This document shows, piece after piece, positions 42,757-51,284 of a stretch of 64,000 nt of DNA (within the stretch, counting starts at the first letter, position 1; every line of letters starts with the position of its first letter). The stretch lies in NCBI GenBank assembly GCA_934130355.1, contig CAKOXV010000004.1:31606-95605 (forward strand), read 5' to 3'. A program made the translations under genes and the position numbers. A model generated the notes under the pieces. That model was given only the letters and a program-made list of their open reading frames with translations, made no database searches and was not told where the DNA came from. This DNA comes from an uncultured Clostridia bacterium. Its GTDB lineage: Bacteria > Bacillota > Clostridia > TANB77 > CAG-508.

Positions 42757-44862
42757 TTATTCTTCATCTCTAATAATATTCTTGCTTCCTACATATGTTG
42801 CTAAAAAATAGCATCCATAAATCACCCCCATAACAATTACGGTTGCTATAGTTGAAGGGAGTAATTGTTCTTTAGATGCAAGTGTGTCAAAAATAGACAT
42901 AGCAAATTGTATTCCAAATATTGAGTGAATTATTGCTAAAACAAGTGGCAATCCAAAGAATATTCCTATTTGTCTGAATAATGCTTGATTTATCATATTT
43001 TCATCACACCCTATTTTTCTTAAAATAACATATCTTTGCTTATTATCTGAGCTTTCAGTTAATTGTTTTAATGCTAGAATAGCACAACTTGCTATAAGGA
43101 ATATAATTCCTAGATAAATAGCAATGAACACTATTATAGTTGATAATCCAACACTTGACTCTACTATGCTTATTTTTGTTTCACCATCTAATGTATTATT
43201 TTGGTTATTTAATTTTTGCACTAATTCAGAATCTTCACTCGAAAATATCTTTTCTATCTTTTCTTTTTCTTTGTCTGTTTTTGCATTATAATTTGCAGTT
43301 AAAAACCATAATTCTTGTTCTTCTTCACTAAAGTTACAATTATCTGGAACCAATATAATTCCTATATTTGTATGGCTTGTTGATATTTGTATGAAACCAT
43401 CTTTGCACTCACTATATTTTGGTTTATACTCTCTTCCATTCAAACTAATTACTGTGTTTTCTTTCAATCCTTGGTTCCTTAAATTAGCTATACTTTCATA
43501 ATTGCAAATTATAATATATTCATCATCTTTTAAAGAATATTGTTCATTTCCATATAATTTTGCAATTTTATTATAATCAGATATTTTAATTATTTTTTCT
43601 AGTGTGTCTAATTCCATTCTAGGATATTGTTCTTTTATTCGTTGAGAAGCTTTCCCTAGAGTTTCTTCCCATGTAAATTCATTTACTACATAGATTGGTA
43701 TTTCTACAACATCTTTTAATTGTTGCATATCAAAGCCATTTTGAGTAAGAGTATGTGAAATACTTTGTCTTGAATCTTCTCGTAATTCCTGTGTATAAAC
43801 AACTTCTTTTCCATTACTAGCAATGGTTTTTTCAGGCAAACTAGCTGTCTTATACAAATTCAAATCTACTGGTGTCATTTTTTCTATATCTGCTCGCATA
43901 GAATTTTTTAATGCTATTGATGATGATAGAGCTGTAATTGTCATGAATAACATTAAACATATTACACTCATGCTAATCACTGTTGTATTAATTTTATTGT
44001 GTAGTTGTCTTAGCACAAACATATTAGTTCCTTTTAAATATGTACTTTTTTTAGTTTGAACTAATTTTAACACTAATCCTGAAAAAGACCAAAATATTAA
44101 TACTGTCCCTATTACTCCAAGTAACACAGATACTCCAATAGCTCTTGTTGTCTCATTAATATTTGTCATATTGAAAATTCCTTTTGTTACCATCCAATAA
44201 GCATATCCTAAACCAATCGTTGCAAGTATAAAAACTATAATGCATATTATTGAGTTTTTCATTCTTATTTTTTCATTTTTTTTAATTGCTGTCAATAAGT
44301 TTATTAATTTATATTTTGATATTGTAAATGCATTAAAAATTACTACCGCTAGATACATCACCGCAAAATATATAATAGTTTTTATACAAGCACTTTGTGA
44401 AAACACAAATTCAAATTTACTCATATCTGATTGAAATAATTTTGCAACCAATATAGACATGAATTGTGATGCAAAAATCCCTATTACAAGTCCTATTCCA
44501 AGAGATATTACCCCTACAAGTATTGTTTCTATTAATAAAATTCTAGAAATTTGCCTTTTTCCCATTCCCAAGGTCATATATATTCCAAATTCTTTTTTTC
44601 TTCTATTTATTAAAAAATTATTAGCATATACTATCAGAAGCCCTAGTATTATGGCAATAAATATTGATACCATACCAAGCATGTTAATCATAAGTTTTAT
44701 CATCTGTTTTGTAGAACTTGATACTTGCAACATTGCCTCTTGGCTGTCTAAAGAGTTAAACATATAAAAGATTGCTACACCCAATACTAATGTTAGAAAA
44801 TATATAGTGTAATCTTTAAAACTCTTTTTCATATTTCTTACAGATAACTTAAATAACATCAT
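42757..44862 (-). CDS. BceB-like ABC transporter permease
   Basis: The 701-residue permease of the bacitracin/antimicrobial-peptide resistance type has ten hydrophobic segments, with FtsX-like motifs (FLINRRKKEFGIYMTLGMGK after helix 2) in both halves. A large extracytoplasmic domain (about residues 310-565) lies between helices 7 and 8. That domain is the family hallmark and peptide sensor. Its start overlaps the BceA-like gene by 14 nt. It should work with the BceA ATPase and BceS-like kinase in one flux-sensing complex. Confidence 0.93.
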   Translation of the reverse strand: MMLFKLSVRNMKKSFKDYTIYFLTLVLGVAIFYMFNSLDSQEAMLQVSSSTKQMIKLMINMLGMVSIFIAIILGLLIVYANNFLINRRKKEFGIYMTLGMGKRQISRILLIETILVGVISLGIGLVIGIFASQFMSILVAKLFQSDMSKFEFVFSQSACIKTIIYFAVMYLAVVIFNAFTISKYKLINLLTAIKKNEKIRMKNSIICIIVFILATIGLGYAYWMVTKGIFNMTNINETTRAIGVSVLLGVIGTVLIFWSFSGLVLKLVQTKKSTYLKGTNMFVLRQLHNKINTTVISMSVICLMLFMTITALSSSIALKNSMRADIEKMTPVDLNLYKTASLPEKTIASNGKEVVYTQELREDSRQSISHTLTQNGFDMQQLKDVVEIPIYVVNEFTWEETLGKASQRIKEQYPRMELDTLEKIIKISDYNKIAKLYGNEQYSLKDDEYIIICNYESIANLRNQGLKENTVISLNGREYKPKYSECKDGFIQISTSHTNIGIILVPDNCNFSEEEQELWFLTANYNAKTDKEKEKIEKIFSSEDSELVQKLNNQNNTLDGETKISIVESSVGLSTIIVFIAIYLGIIFLIASCAILALKQLTESSDNKQRYVILRKIGCDENMINQALFRQIGIFFGLPLVLAIIHSIFGIQFAMSIFDTLASKEQLLPSTIATVIVMGVIYGCYFLATYVGSKNIIRDEE

Positions 44863-45616
44863 TTAACTCACCTCCAAGAAGTGTCTGTACTTCTATTATC
44901 TTCTCGAAGAATTGCTTTCTTGTATCATTTCCTTTTATCAGCTCATTAAAGATCTTTCCATCTTTTATAAAAATAATACGATCCGTATAACTTGCTGTAA
45001 AAGCATCATGTGTTACCATTAAAATTGTTGCACCTAGTTTTTCATTTAGTGTCGTAAATGTTTCCAATAATTGTTTTGCTGATTTCGAATCTAGTGCTCC
45101 TGTTGGTTCATCTGCTAAAATTATTTTAGGATTTGTTATTACAGCTCTCGCTGATGCTATTCTTTGCTTTTGCCCTCCTGATACTTGATAAGGATATTTA
45201 TCTAATATATTTGTTATTCCTAATCTCTGAGCAATTTCTCTTACTCTTCTATCAATTTCATGTGCATTTACTTTTTGAATAGTAAGCGCTAGTGCAATAT
45301 TTTCGTAAGCTGTTAGTGTGTCTAATAAATTAAAATCTTGAAATATAAATCCTAATTCTTCTCTTCTAAATTTGTTTAAATTATTTCCTTTTAGTTTTGT
45401 GATATCTTCTCCATTTATAATAATATGTCCCGCTGTTACTCTATCTATTGTAGAAATACAATTTAATAATGTCGTTTTTCCAGATCCACTTGCTCCCATA
45501 ATTCCAACAAATTCACCTTTGTCTACATCAAAGTTAATATTGTCTATGGCTTTTGTTAAATTTGATTTACTGCCATAATATTTTTCAATATTTCTTACCT
45601 CTAAAACATTTTCCAT
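44849..45616 (-). CDS. BceA-like ABC transporter ATPase
   Basis: The 255-residue ATPase of the MacB/BceA class has Walker A GASGSGKTT (about 40), Q-loop FIFQDFNLLDTLTAYENIAL, signature VSGGQKQRIASARA (about 145), Walker B ILADEPTGALDSK and the switch in LMVTHDAFTA. It overlaps the BceB-like permease. Its promoter carries a BceR-type box about 30 bp upstream of the -35. AGGAG precedes the ATG. Confidence 0.95.
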   Translation of the reverse strand: MENVLEVRNIEKYYGSKSNLTKAIDNINFDVDKGEFVGIMGASGSGKTTLLNCISTIDRVTAGHIIINGEDITKLKGNNLNKFRREELGFIFQDFNLLDTLTAYENIALALTIQKVNAHEIDRRVREIAQRLGITNILDKYPYQVSGGQKQRIASARAVITNPKIILADEPTGALDSKSAKQLLETFTTLNEKLGATILMVTHDAFTASYTDRIIFIKDGKIFNELIKGNDTRKQFFEKIIEVQTLLGGELNDVI

Positions 45617-45645
45617 TTTATAAACTCCTTTCTGATTTCAACTTT

Positions 45646-45709
45646 ATTATAAAGGCTTTTAAATAAAGTTGCCATCGATTTATCTTACAAAATCCTTACA
45701 TTTTTGTAA
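45646..45709 (-). promoter_or_regulatory. bceAB promoter with BceR-type box
   Basis: Minus-strand TTACA-AAAA-TGTAA (45696-45709), then about 21 bp, then TGGCAA (45669-45674), 17 bp, TATAAT (45646-45651). The box matches the reported BceR-like consensus TNACA-N4-TGTAA. A second TTGTAAG half-site lies between box and -35. Confidence 0.75.
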
Positions 45710-45747
45710 GTTTTCTATAAAGTAAAAACAAATTTTACTTTGCGTTG

Positions 45748-46764
45748 TTAAACCTCATTATAATAACTACTTTTAGGAAATACTAGCTTAACTTCTGTTT
45801 CTTTATTTTGCACTGAATTTAATTCTATCCCTATTCCTAATTTATTACATAGCTTTTTACACAAATATAACCCTATTCCTGTGGATTTTTTATTTAACAA
45901 TCTTCCATTTGTTCCTGTAAATCCTTTTTCAAAAACTCTTGTAGTTTCTCCTTTTTTTATTCCAATTCCATTGTCTTTAACATATAAAATAACATTTTCT
46001 TTTCCTTGTTTTGCATATATTTCAATAACAGAATCCTCTTTTTTTCTATATTTAATACTGTTTTGTATAATTTGATTTAATATAAATACAATCCACTTGC
46101 TATCTGTATTAACTTCTAAGTTTAAGTCATGAACATTAATAGAAATCTTCTCTTGTATCAAGCTACTTTTATTTTTCTTAATACTTTCATTTACAATTTC
46201 TTTCAAATCAACTTTTTTTATATAATAATCTTTTTCTACAGTATTACTCCTTGCATAAAATAAGGCTTGTTCAATATAGTTCTCTACTTTGTCTAATTCT
46301 TCATCTATGCTTTTCGTTATTGCATTTTTATTATTTTCTATTACCATCTTGCTAGCTGCTATTGGTATTTTTATTTCATGTATCCATAATTCTATATATT
46401 CTTTATAATCTTCTGTCATATATTTATACTTGTTTACATTTTCTAACATCGATTTGTCAGTTTGTTCTAATGTACTTTTTAAGATTTTTCCTTCTAAAAA
46501 GCCAGGGGTTTTTATTATTTCTGTAATTAAATATTTTTCTTCTAATTCTTCTAATATATTCAATAAATTGTCATAAAATTTTTTCTTTTTAAAGTATTCT
46601 ATAATGATTGAAGTTATATATAATCCCATTATTATAAATGGAATATATATTTTTATAAACATTCCAACATTATATGCCATTAAGAATATCTCTATTGTAA
46701 TAAGTCCAAATAGTAATAACAAAATAGTAATTATTTTTTCTTTAAAAAACATTTTAAAATTCAT
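45748..46764 (-). CDS. BceS-like intramembrane-sensing histidine kinase
   Basis: The 338-residue kinase has two N-terminal helices with almost no extracellular loop, the hallmark of intramembrane-sensing kinases. The H-box is ELWIHEIKIPIAASKM (phospho-His about residue 130), and the ATP-binding part has N-box IIQNSIKYRKK, DNGIGIK, EKGFTG and STGIGLYLCKK. It is directly upstream of the BceAB genes but has its own promoter. No response-regulator gene is adjacent; the regulator at 18768-19448, whose promoter has the same box geometry, is the likely partner. Confidence 0.93.
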   Translation of the reverse strand: MNFKMFFKEKIITILLLLFGLITIEIFLMAYNVGMFIKIYIPFIIMGLYITSIIIEYFKKKKFYDNLLNILEELEEKYLITEIIKTPGFLEGKILKSTLEQTDKSMLENVNKYKYMTEDYKEYIELWIHEIKIPIAASKMVIENNKNAITKSIDEELDKVENYIEQALFYARSNTVEKDYYIKKVDLKEIVNESIKKNKSSLIQEKISINVHDLNLEVNTDSKWIVFILNQIIQNSIKYRKKEDSVIEIYAKQGKENVILYVKDNGIGIKKGETTRVFEKGFTGTNGRLLNKKSTGIGLYLCKKLCNKLGIGIELNSVQNKETEVKLVFPKSSYYNEV

Positions 46765-46840
46765 TTAGTTTTCTCCTTTTTCACAAAAAATATGTTCTTT
46801 ACCTCTTTTAATGCTATGACATTACTTTCTTTTCCACACT

Positions 46841-46886
46841 ATTATATCATACTTTTTATAGAAAAAACCTTACATTTCTGTAAGGT
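46841..46886 (-). promoter_or_regulatory. BceS-like kinase promoter with BceR-type box, also terminator hairpin
   Basis: Minus-strand TTACA-GAAA-TGTAA (46870-46883), GGTTTT as -35 (46864-46869), 17 bp, TATAAT (46841-46846). The order and spacing equal those at the response regulator (19468-19510). AAAACCTTACA/TGTAAGGTTTT also forms a hairpin with a T-run just after the upstream remnant's stop at 46890. Confidence 0.75.
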
Positions 46887-46889
46887 TTT

Positions 46890-47309
46890 CTAATTATTAA
46901 GAATAGATTTTACAACATTTATAAAAGTCTCTTCTGTATCAATTTTATGTGCTCTTATATAAAATTTATATCCATCTTTCTCAAAAAAAGCATCTCCTAC
47001 TATTTTAGTTTTATCACGGCCATATTGTCCTTTAGATAATTTTACTTTTTTTCCATTAATTAGTGAATCTTGTATTTCTTTTTCATCTGGTATCATACAA
47101 CCTAGTATAGACTGTTCTTTTGTAAAGGTAATTTCAATATAAGAAGTATCTTCTGTACTTTTAGTTGAATATATTAAACTATATTGTTTTAATTTTGAAT
47201 AATCATCAGTATTAATATTTTCTCTAACAAATATTTTTCCTTGTCTAGATAAAAATAATCCATCTGGAACAAATATTTTATCTATAAAATTAAACTCATC
47301 TTTTTTTAT
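46890..47309 (-). pseudogene. N-terminally truncated gene, unknown family
   Basis: An open frame directly follows the Nudix gene stop in the same frame and reads DEFNFIDKIFVPDGLFLSRQ ... YGRDKTKIVGDAFFEKDGYK ... INVVKSILNN. It looks like the C-terminal 135 or so residues of a membrane-anchored lipoprotein or DUF4367-like protein. There is no start codon with a ribosome site before the internal ATG at 47096, which would give only 68 residues without a site. I infer loss of the N-terminal half by deletion up to the Nudix gene end. Confidence 0.6.
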
Positions 47310-47924
47310 TTAGTCAAATTCTACTTGCCAATTTTCATCACTAACCGCTTTGAAACACATTTCAATTTGTTCTCTGTTTGTTTTTTCTTCTGCTAAATTT
47401 TCTGGTATTTCATCTAATGAAAAATATTTAATTTCTGTTGTTTCTATATTTTCAGCGAATTCTCCACCAATGACATTGCATAATACAAATATTTTGCATA
47501 TTCCATAAGCATACACTGGCTTATTATGTTTGTTTCTATCTTGAATAGAAATTACTTTAACTCCTTCTACATCTAATCCAGTTTCTTCTTTCACTTCTTT
47601 TATGGTGTTTGATTTGACACTTTCTAATACATCACACCATCCTCCTGGTAATGACCAAGTACCGCTTTTTTCATGAGTTAATAAAATTTTGTTATCTTTA
47701 AATATAACCGCTCTTGTATCTATTTTGGGTGTTTGATATCCTGTTTCATTGCAAAATAAATCTTTTACTTTTTCTAATTTTATATTGCTTTTTTCTTTTA
47801 TCATTTCTGCGGATATTTCTCTTAATCTTTCATATCTTTCTATATCATAAACATTGCCTGTATAAGCAAGTCCTGCTTGTGCTAAACTTTGAATTTCAAT
47901 TGCCCACTTTAGCCATTTTTCCAT
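47310..47924 (-). CDS. Nudix hydrolase with Nudix_N-type N-terminus
   Basis: The 204-residue protein has an N-terminal helical domain (WLKWAIEIQSLAQAGLAYTG, VYDIERYERLREISAEMI) typical of ADP-ribose-type or YjhB-like Nudix hydrolases. A complete Nudix box follows: GGWCDVLESVKSNTIKEVKE, then ETG (about residues 95-117). It is likely an NDP-sugar or ADP-ribose pyrophosphatase; the substrate is unproven. The start at 47924 has a GGAG site upstream. In contrast to the Nudix gene at 39115, all catalytic glutamates are present. Confidence 0.92.
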   Translation of the reverse strand: MEKWLKWAIEIQSLAQAGLAYTGNVYDIERYERLREISAEMIKEKSNIKLEKVKDLFCNETGYQTPKIDTRAVIFKDNKILLTHEKSGTWSLPGGWCDVLESVKSNTIKEVKEETGLDVEGVKVISIQDRNKHNKPVYAYGICKIFVLCNVIGGEFAENIETTEIKYFSLDEIPENLAEEKTNREQIEMCFKAVSDENWQVEFD

Positions 47925-47965
47925 ATCTTTTCTCCTCTATTTTATTTTCAAGTTGTTTTCTTCTT

Positions 47966-48781
47966 TTATTCATCTAACATTAATTTAATTTTTTTATCTT
48001 TCAACCTTTTTAATTGTTCTTTTTCAATTTGTTTAATACTTTTCTCCGGTCTTGGTAAATCTTCTGGCATTGTTCCTCCAATATCTTCTATTGCTTTTCT
48101 TACTTTAGAACCAACTTCGTAATGTGTGGCTGTTGCTTTACTACAGCTATATACTCTATCTTTTTTCAGTTTTTCTTCTGTTTGTGATATTCTAAATAAA
48201 TTAGCAATTAACTCTGTGCTACCCATAAAATCAAGTATCTTTTCGTTATCTTTTAAGTTCTTCCTTTTATGAATGTCATCTACTGTTAATCCACCATATA
48301 TCCTGCATTTTGAAATTCTGAATATTCCTCATTTGTTATTACACCTGCATTATGTGCTGCTTCTAATAGCATTTGATTCCATTGTTTTATATCTCCACGA
48401 ATTACTAGTCTTTTATTGTCTTCATGTTTGAATAGCAAAATATGTTTGTCCTAATGCAATAACTTCTTTTCTCGGATCTCCATTTTGTACAATTAAATAG
48501 CATGCATATCTTGATAATTCATAATCACTCACTTTTTTCTGTGTTGCACCTGCTTCAACGATTTTCCTGACCTCAGGAAAATGGTCATCAATTTCAAATC
48601 CACTATTTTTACATGCCAATTTTGCTCTGTCTATTACTTTTGAAAAATTTTCCCATTTTTTATATTGTAAAACTTCACTTAATTCTCTTGCATTCCAATA
48701 TTCTGTTCCATCTTCTCTAATCTTTTTTATTTCTTCAAAACTTTTATATTCTTCTGCTTGTAAATTACTCAATATTATCAT
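47966..48781 (-). pseudogene. dinD: dinD (DNA-damage-inducible protein D), broken by two small deletions
   Basis: The N-terminal part (48781-48422) reads EEYKSFEEIKKIREDGTEYW, SEVLQYKKWENFSKVIDRA and DYELSRYACYLIVQNGDPRK, the Bro-N/DinD core, then stops after YFAIQT. A second frame carries EDNKRLVIRGDIKQWNQMLL...NAGYM to a stop near 48292. A third frame gives TVDDIHKRKNLKDNEKILDF, MGSTELIANLFRISQTEEKL and the C-terminus to 47966. The first break is a loss of about 15 residues' worth. The second fits a 10-bp loss between TATATGG repeats. It is not functional as read. Confidence 0.85.
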
Positions 48782-48962
48782 CTCCTAATTTAATCTTATC
48801 ATTTAAATTTATTGTATCAAACGCCTGTTTTTATTGCAAGTATTTTTATGAAATTCAAATAAAAAAATATGTAATTTATATTTTCTATAAAATACATATT
48901 TTTAATTTAAGTTTTACCTCTTTTATCAAAACTACAAAAATTTTCAAATGTAGTAAATTCAA

Positions 48963-50342
48963 CTATTGTATCGAATCTTTTAGATATAGCACCGAGCAAC
49001 ACTCCACATGTGATGTCCAAGGAAACATATCAACAGGAATAATTGTATTAATATCATATGAATCTTCAAAACCTGCTAAATCTCGAACCAAAGTAGCCGG
49101 GTTGCAACTAATATAAACTATCTTTTTAGGTCTAATTTTTAATATATTATTTATGCTATTTTTATCTAATCCTTTACGAGGTGGATCAAACATAACAATA
49201 TCTGCACTTATTCCTTTTTTATTTATCATTTCATCTAAAATAACTTCTACATCTCCATCATAAAATTCAGTATTTGTAACTTTATTCATTTGAGCATTTT
49301 CTCTTGCAGCGTCTACTGCTTCTTTTACAATTTCAATTCCATATACTTTTTTGGCATATTTAGCCATAAACAGTGAAATTGTACCTATTCCACAATATAA
49401 ATCAAATACAGTATCTGATTTAGAAATTTCAGCCATTTTCACTCCTAAATTATATAACTTTTCAGCCTGTATAGGGTTTACTTGGTAAAATGATAAAGGC
49501 GAAATCTTAAATCTATATTCTCCTAATATATCTTCTATATATCCATCTCCATAAATATTTATATTTTCTTGCCCTAATATGACATTCGTGTTTTTCATAT
49601 TAACATTTTTTATTATGGTTTTAATTTGTGGAAATCTTGTTATTAACTCTTGTATTAATTGTTTCTCTTTTGGTATTTCCTTTCCATTGACAACTAAAAT
49701 ACACATTATTTGTCCAGTTTTTATTCCAACTTTTATTACAACATGCCTAAATAAACCTTTTCCAGTTTGCTCATTATATATACTTATCTTATTGCACTTT
49801 ATAAACTCTAAAATATATTTAGCTATTTCCTCTGATTTGGCATTTTGAATTAAACATTTCTCTATTCCTATAACTTCATGTGTTCTATTTGCAAATACCC
49901 CAATTATAGGTTCTCCATTTTTGTCTATGCCTATAGGATATTGAGCTTTGTTTCTATAATGAAGTGGATTTTCCATCCCCACTGTTTCCTGAACCTCTAC
50001 TTTATTCTTTAAAGTTTTATTTACCAAACTTTGAACTGCATTTTGTTTCATCTTTAAAGTTTCTTCATATTTTATATGTCTTAAATTGCATCCTCCGCAT
50101 CTTTTATATGTTAAGCAGTCCACTTCTTGTCTAGCTTCTGCTCTGTTTAAAATTTCTAGTATTTTCCCAAATGCATGTGAAGACAATACTTTTACTATTA
50201 ATATTTTTACTTTTTCACCTTTTATTGCTCCTGGTATGAATATCGTAAAATTATCTATTTTTGCAATACCTTCCCCTTCATATCCATTATCTATTATTTC
50301 TACTATGTATTCTTGTCCTTTTTTTATATTGATTTTCTCCAT
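48963..50342 (-). CDS. 23S rRNA (uracil-C5)-methyltransferase, RlmD/RlmCD type
   Basis: The 459-residue TrmA-family enzyme has an N-terminal TRAM domain (VEIIDNGYEGEGIAKIDNFT). The Fe-S cluster cysteines are in CLTYKRCGGCNLRH (about 75-88) with a later KCL, SAM motif I is VFDLYCGIGTISLFMA (about 315), MFDPPRKGL follows, and the catalytic CNPATLVRDL comes near 415. All are present. It should make m5U in 23S rRNA. AAGGA precedes the ATG. It is monocistronic with a promoter at 50376-50404. Confidence 0.93.
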   Translation of the reverse strand: MEKINIKKGQEYIVEIIDNGYEGEGIAKIDNFTIFIPGAIKGEKVKILIVKVLSSHAFGKILEILNRAEARQEVDCLTYKRCGGCNLRHIKYEETLKMKQNAVQSLVNKTLKNKVEVQETVGMENPLHYRNKAQYPIGIDKNGEPIIGVFANRTHEVIGIEKCLIQNAKSEEIAKYILEFIKCNKISIYNEQTGKGLFRHVVIKVGIKTGQIMCILVVNGKEIPKEKQLIQELITRFPQIKTIIKNVNMKNTNVILGQENINIYGDGYIEDILGEYRFKISPLSFYQVNPIQAEKLYNLGVKMAEISKSDTVFDLYCGIGTISLFMAKYAKKVYGIEIVKEAVDAARENAQMNKVTNTEFYDGDVEVILDEMINKKGISADIVMFDPPRKGLDKNSINNILKIRPKKIVYISCNPATLVRDLAGFEDSYDINTIIPVDMFPWTSHVECCSVLYLKDSIQ

Positions 50343-50375
50343 AATTTGTTATCCTTTCTTCATCTTAGCAAATCA

Positions 50376-50404
50376 ATTATATCATATTTTTGTTTTAAAA
50401 ACAA
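50376..50404 (-). promoter_or_regulatory. Promoter of rRNA methyltransferase gene
   Basis: Minus-strand TTGTTT (50399-50404), 17 bp, TATAAT (50376-50381). Confidence 0.65.
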
Positions 50405-50418
50405 AATTTGTAAAAAAA

Positions 50419-50462
50419 TAAAGTTTTCATATTTTTTAATTTCTTAAAAAACTTGAAAACTT
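50419..50462 (-). terminator. Terminator of tRNA-Leu
   Basis: AAAGTTTTCA pairs with TGAAAACTTT about 20 nt apart, followed on the minus strand by ATTTTTTT, just after the tRNA CCA end. Confidence 0.75.
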
Positions 50463-50466
50463 TATC

Positions 50467-50550
50467 TGGTGCGGATGAGAGGACTTGAACCTCCACACCG
50501 TTGGTACTGGTTCCTAAGACCAGCGCGTCTGCCAGTTCCGCCACATCCGC
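50467..50550 (-). tRNA. tRNA-Leu (UAG)
   Basis: The minus strand reads GCGGATG...CATCCGC-A-CCA with the 7-bp acceptor stem intact and CCA encoded. The anticodon arm is CTGGT-CTTAGGA-ACCAG (anticodon TAG, reading CUN leucine). A long variable arm follows, as in class II tRNAs, and the T arm is GGAGG-TTCAAGT-CCTCT. Total 84 nt with CCA. Confidence 0.97.
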
Positions 50551-50572
50551 ATATAAATTATTGACAATGTAT

Positions 50573-50601
50573 ATATTAACATATTTGATTTTTGTTGTCA
50601 A
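50573..50601 (-). promoter_or_regulatory. tRNA-Leu promoter
   Basis: Minus-strand TTGACA (50596-50601), 17 bp, TAATAT (50573-50578), about 22 bp before the tRNA 5' end. Confidence 0.8.
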
Positions 50602-50678
50602 TATTTTTAATTAATTTTTTTGAAATTATTGTAATATATCACCAAATTACTTTATTAGTTTTTCTTAACCAATTTAAA

Positions 50679-50709
50679 AGTCGACAAAGTTTTTTAAACT
50701 TTGCCGACT
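50679..50709 (-). terminator. Terminator of small hypothetical gene
   Basis: AGTCG-G-CAAAGTTTA pairs with the mirror arm CAAAGTTTT...CGACT, 36 bp past the stop at 50745; the T-run after it is weak. Confidence 0.6.
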
Positions 50710-50744
50710 CTTATTCCTTATTTAAGGATTGTGCTGAGGTAAAA

Positions 50745-50987
50745 TCATTTCAGATATACTGAAATCTCTTTGACCGGAGTACTTTTTAGAAACATTGGCT
50801 CTTCCTGAGTTTTTCCATAAAGACCTTCTTTGGCAAACTTCATGTTCATCGGTTTGCCTACTTCAATAGGATCATTCATAGAGATTACTTCAGCAATACT
50901 GTTTACACCTTGGCAGAAATATACCCGTTCATTAAACAAGATAAAATCATACTTTTCTCCGCTCTCTGTTGTTACTTTAACTCTCAT
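50745..50987 (-). CDS. Small hypothetical protein
   Basis: The 80-residue protein (MRVKVTTESGEKYDFILFNE ... PVKEISVYLK) is probably a small beta-rich cytosolic domain. No family is recognised. The start is ATG 50987 with GGAGG 8 nt upstream; the longer frame to 51020 is rejected. It is monocistronic with an extended -10 promoter and terminator, and its G+C is above background, like the genes at 2620 and 40072. Confidence 0.65.
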   Translation of the reverse strand: MRVKVTTESGEKYDFILFNERVYFCQGVNSIAEVISMNDPIEVGKPMNMKFAKEGLYGKTQEEPMFLKSTPVKEISVYLK

Positions 50988-51020
50988 TTTTTTTACCTCC
51001 AAAAAAATGTTAATACACAT

Positions 51021-51049
51021 ATTATACCATATTTTACCAAAAAGTGCAA
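51021..51049 (-). promoter_or_regulatory. Promoter of small hypothetical gene
   Basis: Minus-strand TTGCAC (51044-51049), 17 bp, TATAAT (51021-51026) preceded by ATGG (extended -10). Confidence 0.8.
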
Positions 51050-51074
51050 TATTAAAATCTTCATTTATGTATAT

Positions 51075-51263
51075 TTAGCAAAAATATATCATTATTGCTC
51101 CTATAACACCTAGTATTGTTCCAAGGATTTTGAATCCTACTGTTGCTTCATTTTGATCACCAAATCCAAATGCTTTTTGGGTAATAACTCGTGCATCATA
51201 AATTAGTATTACTCCTGCTAACAATATTACTGCTCCTATTAATTTTAAAATTATCTGCCACAT
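51075..51263 (-). CDS. Small two-helix membrane protein
   Basis: The 62-residue protein has hydrophobic helices IILKLIGAVILLAGVILIYD and GFKILGTILGVIGAIMIYF around a short polar turn. Similar tiny proteins are frequent in Clostridia; no function is known. It starts 21 bp after the recG stop and is probably the last gene of that operon. Confidence 0.6.
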   Translation of the reverse strand: MWQIILKLIGAVILLAGVILIYDARVITQKAFGFGDQNEATVGFKILGTILGVIGAIMIYFC

Positions 51264-51284
51264 AATAATCTACATCCTTTATAT

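Noticed and set aside
50395..50601. 68-residue minus-strand ORF over the tRNA
   Set aside because: It overlaps tRNA-Leu completely; a coding reading is an artefact of the RNA gene.
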